A program made the position numbers and the translations under genes. A stretch of 64,000 nucleotides of DNA from Saccharopolyspora_C sp040643635. GTDB lineage: Bacteria; Actinomycetota; Actinomycetes; Mycobacteriales; Pseudonocardiaceae. Numbering within the stretch: the stretch's first letter is position 1; every line of letters begins with the position of its first letter. This document shows, piece after piece, positions 1 to 9,546 of the stretch. The stretch spans positions 62,001 through 126,000 of the forward strand of contig NZ_JBEYUS010000002.1 of assembly GCF_040643635.1 (NCBI RefSeq), written 5' to 3'. The notes beneath the pieces are model-generated. The model saw only the letters and a list, made by a program, of their open reading frames with translations. It had not been told where the DNA came from and did not search any database.

Positions 1-208
1 CGGGCGCGTCCGCGGGCGGGGTCCAGTCGCGCGGCGCGGCCGCGGGTTCCGGTGCGGCGGCCGGGGGCTTCGGCGCCTCGTCGCCGGTGCCGCGGTCCTC
101 CTCGGGCCACCGCGCCATCGGCTCGTCCTGCTCGAGACCTGCGACGATCTCGGCGAAGGCGGCGTCGATGTCCTCCGGGCCGTCGGCGTTCTCATGACGC
201 GTGCTCAT
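1..208 (-). CDS. Conserved hypothetical protein, partial (C-terminus beyond the window edge)
   Basis: The first 69 codons of a minus-strand gene are visible. They encode an acidic N-terminus (MSTRHENADGPEDIDAAFAE) followed by a Pro/Ala-rich, probably disordered stretch. The ATG overlaps the TGA of the upstream alpha/beta hydrolase by four bases (ATGA), so the two genes are probably translationally coupled in one operon. The 'DxxFAEIVA' segment looks like a short acidic motif found in small actinobacterial hypothetical proteins, but I do not recognise a family. No function is proposed. Confidence 0.6.
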   Translation of the reverse strand, partial: MSTRHENADGPEDIDAAFAEIVAGLEQDEPMARWPEEDRGTGDEAPKPPAAAPEPAAAPRDWTPPADAP

Positions 209-972
209 GCGGGTTCCTCGACACGCTCGCGGTGGATCCTGCGGACGAATTCGACGCTACCGGTGAACACCGACGCGGCGTCGTGGTCGAGGGTCGCCAC
301 GTGGTAGCTGTCCCGCAGCACGACTTCGGTGACGTCGCCGCTTCGGATGCCTTCCAGCACGATCGTCGAGTTCACCGGCTCCACGACGTGGTCGGTGGCG
401 GAGTGGGCCAGCAGCACCGGCTGCCGCACCTTCCCGAGATCGCGGCGCACCAGCCGCCACAACCGCTGCAGGCTCGCGGCCGCGCGCAGCGGCGTCCGGT
501 CGTAGCCGAGCTCCACGGCGCCCGGCTTGGCGATGTCCCCGGCCACGCCCGGGATCGACGGCAGCACCCGGGACAGCAGGGGAAGCAGGACCGCGTCCTT
601 GCGCAGCGTCGTCACCGACGGGTTCACCAGCACGATGCCGGACAGCTCCGGGTGGTTCTGCGCCAGCCGCAACGTGAGCGTGCCGCCCATCGACAGCCCG
701 AAGACGAACACCGACCGGCAGCGCCCGGTCAGCTCGGCGAGGTCCCGCTCCACGGCCGCGTACCAGTCGGTCCAGCCGGTGCGGTTGAGGTCCCGCCAGT
801 GCGTGCCGTGCCCCGGGAGCCGTGGGCAGCGCACCGTGAACCCCTCGGCGGCCAGGTGCTCACCCCAGTCCCGCATGCCCTGCGGGGTTCCGGTGAACCC
901 GTGGCACAGCAGGACCCCGATCTCGTCGGACCCGTCGTGCACGAACGGTTCGGCGCCGGGAAGAACGGGCAC
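205..972 (-). CDS. Alpha/beta hydrolase (carboxylesterase / monoacylglycerol-lipase type)
   Basis: 255 residues with a GTG start. A compact serine hydrolase of the alpha/beta fold. The oxyanion-hole segment LLCHGFTGTP lies near residues 20-30 and the nucleophile elbow is GLSMGG (around residue 95). The acid and histidine are probably the Asp of 'HSATDHVV' and the His of 'DSYHVATLDHD'. The short length and HGFTGTP motif match soluble carboxylesterases such as Est30, and no signal peptide is seen. It probably cleaves short- or medium-chain esters or monoacylglycerols in the cytoplasm; the substrate cannot be read from sequence. It is divergent from plsC, which hints at lipid metabolism, and is coupled to the next gene through ATGA. 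Confidence 0.85.
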   Translation of the reverse strand: MPVLPGAEPFVHDGSDEIGVLLCHGFTGTPQGMRDWGEHLAAEGFTVRCPRLPGHGTHWRDLNRTGWTDWYAAVERDLAELTGRCRSVFVFGLSMGGTLTLRLAQNHPELSGIVLVNPSVTTLRKDAVLLPLLSRVLPSIPGVAGDIAKPGAVELGYDRTPLRAAASLQRLWRLVRRDLGKVRQPVLLAHSATDHVVEPVNSTIVLEGIRSGDVTEVVLRDSYHVATLDHDAASVFTGSVEFVRRIHRERVEEPA

Positions 973-1079
973 CGCAGCCTCCTACCGCCATCGATCCGCC
1001 GCTGTCCGGACATCGTCGCACGCGAGAGGCCTCCACGGGGCGATCTCCAGCCGCGTGATCCGTCTCGGGCGGGGTCGCA

Positions 1080-1108
1080 TTGTGCGCGCTGACCGGGCTC
1101 CGTAACCT
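1080..1108 (+). promoter_or_regulatory. Candidate sigma-70-type promoter of plsC
   Basis: TTGTGC (1080-1085) and TAACCT (1103-1108) are separated by exactly 17 bp, about 40 bp before the plsC GTG, in the divergent interval to the hydrolase gene. Confidence 0.45.
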
Positions 1109-1147
1109 TGAACGAGGCATTCCGGGTGTTCAGAAAGGCAGCGGCGC

Positions 1148-1912
1148 GTGCTGTACTGGGTGATGAAGCACATCGTGCTCGGTCCGCTCATGAAGCTGTT
1201 CTGCCGTCCACGGGTGGAGGGCATCGAGCACGTACCGGAATCCGGGGCGGCCATCCTGGTCAGCAACCACGTGGCGGTGGCCGACTCGTTCTTCATGCCG
1301 CTGATGATGCCGCGGCGGGTGACGTTCCTGGCCAAGCGCGAGTACTTCACCGGCACCGGGCTCAAGGGCAAGCTGCAGAAGTACTTCTTCTCCGGCGTCG
1401 GCCAGGTCCCGATCGACCGCTCCAGCGGTGCCGCGGCGCAGGCCGCGCTGGACACCGGGGTGCGGCTGCTGCGCGAGGGCAAGCTGCTCGGCGTGTACCC
1501 CGAGGGCACCCGCTCGCCGGACGGCCGGCTCTACAAGGGCAAGACCGGTGTCGCGCGGATGGCGCTGGAAGCCGACGTGACCGTCATCCCGATCGCCATG
1601 TTCGGCACCGACAAGGTCAACCCCATCGGCTCCAAGATGTGGTACCCGCACAAGGTCAAGGTGAAGATCGGCGAGCCGCTGGACTTCTCCCGCTACGAGG
1701 GCCTCGCCGGCGACCGGTTCGTGGAGCGCTCGATCACCGACGAGATCATGTACGCGCTGATGGAGCTCTCCGGCCAGGAGTACGTGGACGTCTACGCCGC
1801 GAAGGCCAAGGACGACCTGGCCGCGCAGGGCAAGCACGTCGCGGGCTGGAACGTGCAGCAGCAGGGTGGTCCCGGCGGCGCCGACCGGCTCCCGCGCTCG
1901 CAGGCCGGCTGA
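1148..1912 (+). CDS. plsC: 1-acyl-sn-glycerol-3-phosphate acyltransferase (PlsC family)
   Basis: 254 residues, GTG start. Transfers an acyl chain to lysophosphatidic acid to give phosphatidic acid at the membrane. The HX4D catalytic motif is SNHVAVAD (about residues 36-43), followed by the substrate-binding block VPIDRS and the YPEGTRSPDG block typical of the family. It sits at the place held by Rv2182c relative to the RNase AS and AroG genes in M. tuberculosis. The downstream exoribonuclease gene has its own -10 motif, so the two need not be cotranscribed. The C-terminus is a short polar tail. Family assignment is firm; acyl-chain preference is unknown. Confidence 0.9.
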   Translation: MLYWVMKHIVLGPLMKLFCRPRVEGIEHVPESGAAILVSNHVAVADSFFMPLMMPRRVTFLAKREYFTGTGLKGKLQKYFFSGVGQVPIDRSSGAAAQAALDTGVRLLREGKLLGVYPEGTRSPDGRLYKGKTGVARMALEADVTVIPIAMFGTDKVNPIGSKMWYPHKVKVKIGEPLDFSRYEGLAGDRFVERSITDEIMYALMELSGQEYVDVYAAKAKDDLAAQGKHVAGWNVQQQGGPGGADRLPRSQAG

Positions 1913-1978
1913 ACCCCCAGCACACCGCGCATCGGGTGACCGCGGCCGGGGCCGGTCCTGGCCGGTGGGCGGCGTCTT

Positions 1979-1984
1979 TACGCT
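1979..1984 (+). promoter_or_regulatory. -10 element TACGCT of a leaderless transcript
   Basis: TACGCT lies 6 nt before the GTG of the exoribonuclease gene, and no Shine-Dalgarno sequence intervenes. This is the TANNNT arrangement of leaderless actinobacterial genes. Confidence 0.45.
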
Positions 1985-1990
1985 GGGCCG

Positions 1991-2491
1991 GTGCGGTTCT
2001 TCTACGACTGTGAGTTCATCGAGGACGGCCAGACCATCGACCTGGTCTCGATCGGGGTGGTGGACGAGACCGGCCGCGAGTTCTACGCCGTGTCCACCGA
2101 GTTCGACGAGTCCAAGGCCGGGCAGTGGGTGCGCCGGAACGTGCTGCCGCAGCTGCCGCCGCCCGCGGACAGGGCGTGGCGCTCGCGGAGCAGGATCCGG
2201 GACGACCTCTACGAGTTCCTGACCGCACGCGATCAGGACGTCGAGCTGTGGGCCTGGCTGGCCTCCTACGACCACGTGGCGCTGGCGCAGCTGTGGGGTG
2301 CGATGCCCGCGCTGCCGCCGAAGGTCCCCAAGTTCACCCGCGATCTGCGGCAGCGCTGGGAGGACGTGGGCAAGCCGAGGCTGCCCTCCGCGCCGTCGAA
2401 CGCGCACGACGCGCTCGCCGACGCCCGGCACAACCTGACCCGGTGGAAGGTGATCGAGGAGGTGCAGCGCAAGCGCGGGTTCCCGCTGTGA
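1991..2491 (+). CDS. RNase AS-type 3'-5' exoribonuclease
   Basis: 166 residues, GTG start. Closely resembles M. tuberculosis Rv2179c (RNase AS), a DEDDh-fold exoribonuclease that removes adenylate-rich 3' ends of RNA. Asp6 and Glu8 (FYDCEFIED) form the first metal-binding motif, 'YDHVAL' the second, and 'NAHDALADARHN' holds the last His/Asp pair. Length matches the family. The order RNase AS then AroG-type DAHP synthase is as in mycobacteria, except that a phosphofructokinase gene is inserted here. The TANNNT motif directly upstream suggests leaderless expression. Confidence 0.92.
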   Translation: MRFFYDCEFIEDGQTIDLVSIGVVDETGREFYAVSTEFDESKAGQWVRRNVLPQLPPPADRAWRSRSRIRDDLYEFLTARDQDVELWAWLASYDHVALAQLWGAMPALPPKVPKFTRDLRQRWEDVGKPRLPSAPSNAHDALADARHNLTRWKVIEEVQRKRGFPL

Positions 2492-2647
2492 GCGCCCGGC
2501 CGCGCTGACCAGGTAGTTCGCCGATCTTCGCGCCGTTCGCGCCCGATCCGTCGCCCGGTCGGAGTACTTGCTGCACCGATACAGGGCGTGACAGGCTCCC
2601 GGACGAGATCCAGATCACCGTGGAGCGGATCAAGGGAGGCGGCGACG

Positions 2648-3685
<1,038 letters not shown>

Positions 3686-3693
3686 CGCACCGG

Positions 3694-3722
3694 CGCCGTC
3701 CCGCCCGCCGGGTGGGACGGCG
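3694..3722 (+). terminator. Hairpin after pfkA
   Basis: CGCCGTCC (3694-3701) pairs with GGACGGCG (3715-3722) just behind the pfkA stop. It has no clear T tract, so termination is only likely. Confidence 0.4.
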
Positions 3723-3826
3723 TTCGCACGTCCTGGGCGGGTCGCCGCGCGCGGCCGAGCGGGTGAATCGATTCGCCCGGCGTGCGCTCCGTCTCTCCCA
3801 GGTGAAAAGCACTGGCCAGCACGGCC

Positions 3827-3832
3827 TATCCT
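3827..3832 (+). promoter_or_regulatory. -10 element TATCCT of a leaderless transcript (aroG)
   Basis: TATCCT is followed by exactly 7 nt (GGCAAAT) and then the GTG of the DAHP synthase gene. There is no Shine-Dalgarno sequence. Confidence 0.5.
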
Positions 3833-3839
3833 GGCAAAT

Positions 3840-5225
3840 GTGAATTGGACCGTCGATGTTCCGGTCGATGAACTTCCGGAACTTCCTCCGCTGCCCCCTG
3901 AGATGCGCGCCCGCCTGGACGAGGCGCTGAAGCTGCCCGCCGCGCAGCAGCCCGAGTGGCCCGAGGAACAGGTCGCGAAGGTCCGCAAGGTGCTGGAGAG
4001 CGTGCCGCCGGTGACCGTGCCCTCCGAGGTGGACCGGCTGCGCGGACAACTCGCCGCCGTCGCCCGCGGTGAGGCGTTCCTGCTGCAAGGCGGGGACTGC
4101 GCGGAGACCTTCGCGGACAACACCGAGCCGCACATCCGCGGCAACATCCGCACCCTGCTGCAGATGGCGGTCGTGCTCACCTACGGCGCGAGCATGCCGG
4201 TGGTCAAGCTCGGCAGGCTCGCCGGGCAGTACGCCAAGCCGCGCTCCAGCGGCACCGACGCGCTCGGCCTGCCCAGCTACCGCGGCGACATGGTCAACTC
4301 GCTGGTCGCCACCGAGGAGGCCCGCAGGCACGACCCGTCGCGGCTGATCCGCGCCTACGCGAACGCCAGCGCCGCGATGAACCTGTCCCGCGCGCTGACC
4401 AGCGGCGGCATGGCCGCGCTGACGAAGGTGCACGACTGGAACAAGGACTTCGTGCTCAACTCGCCCGCGGGCGAGCGCTACGAGTCCGTCGCCGCCGAGA
4501 TCGACCGCGGCCTGCGCTTCATGGCGGCCTGCGGGGTGGACGACACCAGCCTGCACGCGGTGGACCTGTACGCGAGCCACGAGGCGCTGGTGCTGGACTA
4601 CGAGCGGGCGATGCTGCGGCTGGACGGCTCGCAGGAATCGCCGCGGCTCTACGACCTGTCCGGGCACTTCCTGTGGATCGGGGACCGCACCCGCCAGCTC
4701 GACCACGCGCACGTCGCGTTCGCCGAGCAGATCGCGAACCCGATCGGCCTGAAGATCGGCCCGTCCACCACGCCGGAGATGGCCGTGGAGTACGTGGAGC
4801 GGCTCGACCCGAACAACGAGCCCGGCCGCCTGACGCTGATCAGCCGGATGGGCAACGGCAAGGTGCGCGACGTGCTGCCCGCGATCGTGGAGAAGGTCAC
4901 CGCCACCGGCCACCAGGTGGTGTGGCAGTGCGACCCGATGCACGGCAACACCCACGAGTCGAGCACCGGCTACAAGACCCGCCACTTCGACCGCGTCGTC
5001 GACGAGGTGCAGGGCTTCTTCGAGGTGCACCACCGGATGGGCACCCACCCGGGCGGCATCCACATCGAGCTGACCGGCGAGGACGTCACCGAGTGCCTCG
5101 GCGGCGCCCAGGACATCTCGGACACCGACCTGGCGGGCCGGTACGAGACGGCCTGCGACCCGCGGCTGAACACCCAGCAGTCGCTGGAACTGGCGTTCCT
5201 CGTCGCGGAGATGCTGCGCAGCTGA
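3840..5225 (+). CDS. aroG: 3-deoxy-D-arabino-heptulosonate-7-phosphate synthase, class II
   Basis: 461 residues, GTG start. Condenses phosphoenolpyruvate with erythrose 4-phosphate, the first step of the shikimate pathway. Class II (plant/mycobacterial type) features are visible: the metal-binding Cys in 'FLLQGGDCAETF' near residue 86, the YAKPRSSGTD loop, 'DPMHGNTHES' and the C-terminal 'ECLGGAQDISDTDL'. The length equals that of M. tuberculosis AroG (Rv2178c), which is also next to RNase AS. A perfect 12-bp stem terminator follows. In mycobacteria AroG is feedback-regulated by aromatic amino acids and partners with chorismate mutase; that is not deducible here. Confidence 0.95.
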   Translation: MNWTVDVPVDELPELPPLPPEMRARLDEALKLPAAQQPEWPEEQVAKVRKVLESVPPVTVPSEVDRLRGQLAAVARGEAFLLQGGDCAETFADNTEPHIRGNIRTLLQMAVVLTYGASMPVVKLGRLAGQYAKPRSSGTDALGLPSYRGDMVNSLVATEEARRHDPSRLIRAYANASAAMNLSRALTSGGMAALTKVHDWNKDFVLNSPAGERYESVAAEIDRGLRFMAACGVDDTSLHAVDLYASHEALVLDYERAMLRLDGSQESPRLYDLSGHFLWIGDRTRQLDHAHVAFAEQIANPIGLKIGPSTTPEMAVEYVERLDPNNEPGRLTLISRMGNGKVRDVLPAIVEKVTATGHQVVWQCDPMHGNTHESSTGYKTRHFDRVVDEVQGFFEVHHRMGTHPGGIHIELTGEDVTECLGGAQDISDTDLAGRYETACDPRLNTQQSLELAFLVAEMLRS

Positions 5226-5252
5226 CGCGCGCGGCGGGCCGCGAGGACCGGC

Positions 5253-5280
5253 GGGCCGGGGTGGGCGACCACCCCGGCCC
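5253..5280 (+). terminator. Strong hairpin after aroG
   Basis: A perfect 12-bp stem (GGGCCGGGGTGG / CCACCCCGGCCC) closes on a GCGA tetraloop 28 bp behind the aroG stop. It probably separates aroG from the polyol cassette. Confidence 0.7.
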
Positions 5281-5536
5281 GTTCGCGTTCCGGCCGCCGG
5301 CAGGCCCGTGACCGGCGATCTCCGGTCGATCGTTGCCCGAATGGGATCTTCATCGGTTCCGAGACCACGGTTCCGGACGGCCCTGTGGTGCCGATGCCGC
5401 ACATCCTGGGCCGGATGGCCGCTGCCGCCGTCTGCTTCCGAGTCCTTTTGTTTCTGCGCGTATTCCTGTGGTCACGCTCCGAGTTCGCGTTGCGCTGATC
5501 GGGGCGAGCGCTGGTCCTATTGCTGGTCGTGCACCC

Positions 5537-5566
5537 TTGACGGTGGCTGTGAACACCGGCTAAACA
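5537..5566 (+). promoter_or_regulatory. Candidate promoter of the DeoR-polyol operon
   Basis: TTGACG (5537-5542) and TAAACA (5561-5566) with an 18-bp spacer lie in an AT-richer part of the 409-bp gap after aroG. A start near 5573 would serve the regulator and the downstream transporter genes. The rest of the gap shows no gene. Confidence 0.45.
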
Positions 5567-5634
5567 AACTCGGTCAGATGAAAGCGGACCGATTCGGGCA
5601 TCGGAGTCGGGTCGAGGCCGGAGGACCGACCAGG

Positions 5635-6396
5635 GTGTACGCGCGTGAACGCCAGCAGCTCATCGTCGAGCGTGCGAGGCAGGAGGGCCGCGTCGACGTG
5701 ACCGGACTCGCGGGGGAGCTGCAAGTGACCCCGGAGACGATCAGGCGCGACCTGACCGTGCTGGAAGAGCACGGACTCCTGCACCGCGTGCACGGGGGTG
5801 CGATCCCGGTGGAGCGGTGGAGTTTCGACCCGCAGCTGTCCGCCCGAGAGAACGTGATGGTCGCCGAGAAGACCCGCATCGCGCGGGCCGCTCTCGCCGA
5901 ACTGCCTGCTGAAGGCGCCATCCTCATCGAATCCGGCACCACGTGTGCCCGGTTCGCTGAACTGCTGCCGGCCGACCGGCCGCTCACCGTGATCACGGAC
6001 AGCTTGAGCATCGCCGTCTCCTTGGCGGCGCGGCCCAACCTGTCGGTGCTCACGCCGGGCGGAAGGGTGCGCGTGACCACCAACGGAGGTGTCGGGACCT
6101 GGGCTGCGCAACGGTGGCGGGAAGTGTTCGCCGACGTTGCATTCCTGGGCACCGACGGGGTTTCCCTGCATCGGGGACTCACCACTCCGGACCAGAATTC
6201 CGCTGAGATCAAAACACTGATGTTGCGCGGGGCGCGACGACGGGTCCTGCTCGCGGACCACAGCAAGATCGGCCCGGTGTCCCTGCACCGGTACGGCGAT
6301 CTCTCCGAGGTCGACGTGCTGGTCACCGATACCGGGCTGGACCAGGGCATCGCCGAGGACATCGAGGCGATCGGCCCGCGGGTGGTGCGAGCGTGA
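5635..6396 (+). CDS. DeoR-family transcriptional regulator of the polyol/sugar cassette
   Basis: 253 residues from the GTG at 5635, which has GGAGG about 10 nt upstream. An ATG at 5578 in the same frame would add 19 residues and cannot be excluded. N-terminal winged helix: ERQQLIVERARQ followed by the recognition helix 'TPETIRRDLTVLEEHGLLHRVHGGA', the DeoR hallmark. The C-terminal sugar-phosphate sensor has 'LIESGTTCARFAE' and a final '(A)DHSKIG' motif. Regulators of this type usually repress their own operon until a phosphorylated sugar binds. The gene lies 22 bp before the binding-protein gene on the same strand, so it is probably first in the operon. Confidence 0.88.
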   Translation: MYARERQQLIVERARQEGRVDVTGLAGELQVTPETIRRDLTVLEEHGLLHRVHGGAIPVERWSFDPQLSARENVMVAEKTRIARAALAELPAEGAILIESGTTCARFAELLPADRPLTVITDSLSIAVSLAARPNLSVLTPGGRVRVTTNGGVGTWAAQRWREVFADVAFLGTDGVSLHRGLTTPDQNSAEIKTLMLRGARRRVLLADHSKIGPVSLHRYGDLSEVDVLVTDTGLDQGIAEDIEAIGPRVVRA

Positions 6397-6418
6397 GCAA
6401 CGGCAGAAAGGGATGCCG

Positions 6419-7774
6419 ATGAATTTCGGCAGGAAATGGTGGTCGCTGGTCGCCATGATGGCGGCGGTGCTGCTCACCGCGAGTTGCGCGGGAGCGGGAG
6501 CGATCGGGTCCGGCGACGGGCGCCGGGTGCTGCGGGTGGCGGTGGTGTCGAACCCGCAGATGGAGGACATGCAGGACCTGGTCGGGGAGTTCGAGGCGCA
6601 GCACCCCGACGTGCGGGTGCGGTTCATCTCGCTGCCGGAGAACCAGGCGCGGGACAAGATCACCCAGTCGGTGGCCACCGGTAGCGGCCAGTTCGACGTG
6701 GTGATGGTCAGCAACTACGAGACGCCGATCTGGGCGGCGAACGGCTGGCTGCACGACCTGGATCCGCGGATGGACGCGACTCCGGGGTACGACAAGGACG
6801 ACTTCATCCCGTCCATCAAGGACTCGCTGTCCTACCAGGGCCACATGTACGCGGCCCCGTTCTACGGCGAGACGGCGCTGCTGAACTACCGCAAGGACCT
6901 GTTCGCCGAGGCCGGGCTGACGATGCCGGAGAACCCGACCTGGCAGCAGGTCGCGGACATGGCGGCGAAGCTCGACGGCGGCCCCGGCGGTCGCGCCGGG
7001 ATCTGCCTGCGCGGCCTGCCCGGGTGGGGCGAGGTGATGGCGCCCCTCAACACCATGATCAACTCGTTCGGCGGGCGCTGGTTCGACGAGAACTGGAACG
7101 CGCAGCTCACCTCGCCCGAGGTGCGCGAGGCGGTGAACTTCTACGTGAACCTGGTGCGCGACCACGGCGAGCCCGGCGCTTCCAGCAGCGGTTTCACCGA
7201 ATGCCTCACCGAGTTCGGCCAGGGCAACGCGGCGATGATGTTCGACTCGACGTCCTCGGCGGGCACGCTGGAGGACCCGAAGGAGAGCACCGTCTCCGGC
7301 AAGATCGGCTACGCGAACGCGCCGACCGGCCCCGGCGGCAAGCCCGCCAGCTGGCTCTACACCTGGGCGCTGGGCGTGCCGAAGACCACCGAGATGCCCG
7401 ACGAGGCGTTCGACTTCATCGCCTGGTCCACCTCCAAGCAGTACCTGCGGACCGTCGGCGAGCGGCTCGGCTGGCAGAACCTGCCCCCCGGCAGCCGCCA
7501 GTCCACCTACGAGATGCCGGAGTACAAGAAGGCCGCCGCGGCGTTCGGGCAGCAGACGCTGCACGGCATCAGCCGCGTCGACCAGACCACCCCGAGCTCC
7601 CAGCCCACGCCCTACCAGGGCCTGCAGTTCGTGCGCATCCCCGAGTTCGTCGACCTCGGCACCCGCGTGAGCCAGCAGATGTCCGCGGCCATCGCCGGGA
7701 GCAAGACCGCTGACGAAGCGCTGGAGCAGGCGCAGCGCTACGCCGACACCGTGGGGGAGAACTACCGGCCATGA
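6419..7774 (+). CDS. Polyol/sugar ABC transporter, lipoprotein substrate-binding protein
   Basis: 451 residues. The ATG at 6419 has AAAGG at good spacing; the ATG at 6413 directly abuts that sequence. A signal peptide ends in lipobox LTASC, so Cys23 should be lipidated and anchor the protein outside the membrane. The remainder is a two-lobed family-1 solute-binding protein ('VVSNPQMEDMQDLVGEFEAQ' at the start, 'DVVMVSNYETPIWAANGWL', 'YTWALGVPKTTEMPDEAFDF'). It is coupled by ATGA overlap to the first permease. With the DeoR regulator and a zinc polyol-type dehydrogenase nearby, sorbitol, mannitol or a related polyol is the likeliest ligand; this is inference. Confidence 0.88.
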   Translation: MNFGRKWWSLVAMMAAVLLTASCAGAGAIGSGDGRRVLRVAVVSNPQMEDMQDLVGEFEAQHPDVRVRFISLPENQARDKITQSVATGSGQFDVVMVSNYETPIWAANGWLHDLDPRMDATPGYDKDDFIPSIKDSLSYQGHMYAAPFYGETALLNYRKDLFAEAGLTMPENPTWQQVADMAAKLDGGPGGRAGICLRGLPGWGEVMAPLNTMINSFGGRWFDENWNAQLTSPEVREAVNFYVNLVRDHGEPGASSSGFTECLTEFGQGNAAMMFDSTSSAGTLEDPKESTVSGKIGYANAPTGPGGKPASWLYTWALGVPKTTEMPDEAFDFIAWSTSKQYLRTVGERLGWQNLPPGSRQSTYEMPEYKKAAAAFGQQTLHGISRVDQTTPSSQPTPYQGLQFVRIPEFVDLGTRVSQQMSAAIAGSKTADEALEQAQRYADTVGENYRP

Positions 7775-8694
7775 GCACTGCGGAGATGACCGCGGCCAAG
7801 GGCGCGACCCTCAGCCGCAAGGAGAAGTGGTCCCGCCGGGGACCGTTGCTGCCCGCGCTGATCTTCACGATCATCATCACGCAGGCCCCGTTCCTCGCGA
7901 CGATCTTCTACTCGTTGCACTCGTGGAACCTGCTCAACCCCGGTTCGTGGGGCTTCATCGGCCTGTCGAACTACGCGGACGTCTTCACCGACAGCGAGTT
8001 CTACACCGCCGCGCTGAACACGGTCGTGATCACCGTCGGCTGCGTGCTGGTGTCGCTGGCGCTGGGCGTCGGGCTGGCGCTGCTGCTGGACCGGCCGTTC
8101 TTCGGGCGCGGCGTGGTGCGCACCATGCTCATCACCCCGTTCCTGATCATGCCGGTGGCCTCGGCGCTGCTGTGGAAGACGAGCATGCTCAACCCCACCT
8201 ACGGGCTGGTGGACGCGGTGCTCAGCCCGATCGGGCTGGGCGGCATCGACTGGGTCGGGGAACACCCGATGGTGTCGGTGCTGGCCGCGCTGGTGTGGCG
8301 CTGGACGCCGTTCATGATGCTGATCGTGCTCGCCGGGCTGCAGAGCCAGCCGCGCGACGTGCTGGAGGCCGCCAAGATGGACGGCGCCACGCACTGGCAG
8401 ACGTTCCGCTTCATGACGCTGCCGTTCCTGCGCCGCTACATCCAGCTCGCCGGGCTGCTGGGCTCGATCTACGTGGTCAACACGTTCGACGAGATCTTCA
8501 TGATGACCCAGGGCGGTCCCGGCATCGCCACCACCAACCTGCCGTACTACCTCTACCAGCGGGTCTTCCAGGGCTTCGACGTCGGCCAGGCGGCCGCGCT
8601 CGGCGTCGTGGTCGTGATCCTGACCATCATCGTGGCCACCTTCGCGTTGCGCGCGATCTTCACCGCCATTTCCGGCAAGGAGGTTTCGGAATGA
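7771..8694 (+). CDS. Polyol/sugar ABC transporter permease, MalF/UgpA type
   Basis: 307 residues; the ATG overlaps the binding-protein stop (ATGA). Six predicted transmembrane segments, the first near residues 26-48 (LLPALIFTIIITQAPFLATI). The cytoplasmic ATPase-docking EAA loop reads 'EAAKMDGATHWQTFRFMTLP' (about residues 202-221). It pairs with the next gene to form the membrane channel of a CUT1-type importer. No ATPase gene accompanies the two permeases, so an ATPase encoded elsewhere (MsiK-like in actinomycetes) must power it. Confidence 0.92.
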   Translation: MSTAEMTAAKGATLSRKEKWSRRGPLLPALIFTIIITQAPFLATIFYSLHSWNLLNPGSWGFIGLSNYADVFTDSEFYTAALNTVVITVGCVLVSLALGVGLALLLDRPFFGRGVVRTMLITPFLIMPVASALLWKTSMLNPTYGLVDAVLSPIGLGGIDWVGEHPMVSVLAALVWRWTPFMMLIVLAGLQSQPRDVLEAAKMDGATHWQTFRFMTLPFLRRYIQLAGLLGSIYVVNTFDEIFMMTQGGPGIATTNLPYYLYQRVFQGFDVGQAAALGVVVVILTIIVATFALRAIFTAISGKEVSE

Positions 8695-9509
8695 AGCGCC
8701 GCACGGCGGGAGGGACCGCACTGACGATCATCGCCTGGGCGCTGGGGATCATGTTCGTGTTCCCGGTGTTCTGGATGGTGCTGACGTCGTTCAAGCAGGA
8801 GGCCGACGCCTACACCGACGACCCGAAGTTCCTGTTCACCCCGACGCTGGACCAGTACCGGCTGGTGTTCGACGGGGGCCTCGGGCCGTACCTGGTGAAC
8901 TCGCTGATCGCCACGGTGATCTCGTGCCTGCTGGTGGTGGTGCTGGCCGTGCCCGCGGCCTACGCGCTGTCCATCCGGCCGGTGAAGGGCACCAAGGACG
9001 CGCTGTTCTTCTTCATCTCCACCAAGATGCTGCCGGTGGTCGCGGCGATCGTGCCGATCTTCGTGGCCGCGCAGAACATGCACCTGCTGGACAACATCTG
9101 GTCGCTGGTCCTGCTCTACACGGGCATGAACCTGCCGATCGCGGTGTGGATGATGCGCTCGTTCTTCCAGGAGGTGCCCTCCGAGGTGCTGGAGGCGGCG
9201 AAGGTGGACGGTGCCGGGTTGCGCACCGAGCTCACCAAGGTGCTGCTGCCGATGGTGGCCCCCGGCATCGCGGCGACCGCGCTGATCTGCGCGATCTTCG
9301 CCTGGAACGAGTTCTTCTTCGCGGTGAACCTCACCGCGATCAACGCACCCACGGTGCCGGTGTTCCTGGTCGGCTTCATCACCAGCGAAGGCCTGTACTG
9401 GGCGCGGCTGTCGGCCGCGGCGACGCTGGCGGTGCTGCCGGTGGTCATCGTCGGCTGGATCGCGCAGCGCCAGCTGGTGCGCGGGCTGTCCATGGGCGCC
9501 CTCAAGTGA
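8691..9509 (+). CDS. Polyol/sugar ABC transporter permease, MalG type
   Basis: 272 residues; the ATG overlaps the preceding stop (ATGA) and GGAGG lies upstream. Membrane segments begin with 'LTIIAWALGIMFVFPVFWMVLTSFK', and the EAA loop is 'EVPSEVLEAAKVDGAGLRTE'. It is the second half of the heterodimeric channel. The final residues (RGLSMGALK) match the 'GLTxGAVKG' ending common in MalG-like permeases. A perfect 10-bp hairpin follows 5 bp after the stop. Confidence 0.92.
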   Translation: MKRRTAGGTALTIIAWALGIMFVFPVFWMVLTSFKQEADAYTDDPKFLFTPTLDQYRLVFDGGLGPYLVNSLIATVISCLLVVVLAVPAAYALSIRPVKGTKDALFFFISTKMLPVVAAIVPIFVAAQNMHLLDNIWSLVLLYTGMNLPIAVWMMRSFFQEVPSEVLEAAKVDGAGLRTELTKVLLPMVAPGIAATALICAIFAWNEFFFAVNLTAINAPTVPVFLVGFITSEGLYWARLSAAATLAVLPVVIVGWIAQRQLVRGLSMGALK

Positions 9510-9514
9510 TCGGA

Positions 9515-9537
9515 CCGGTTCACCTCGGGTGAACCGG
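9515..9537 (+). terminator. Perfect hairpin directly after the permease operon
   Basis: CCGGTTCACC and GGTGAACCGG form a 10-bp stem with a TCG loop, starting 5 bp after the stop. It may end or attenuate transcription, or protect the upstream mRNA. It is the first of five hairpins in a row. Confidence 0.55.
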
Positions 9538-9546
9538 CGGCGGCCG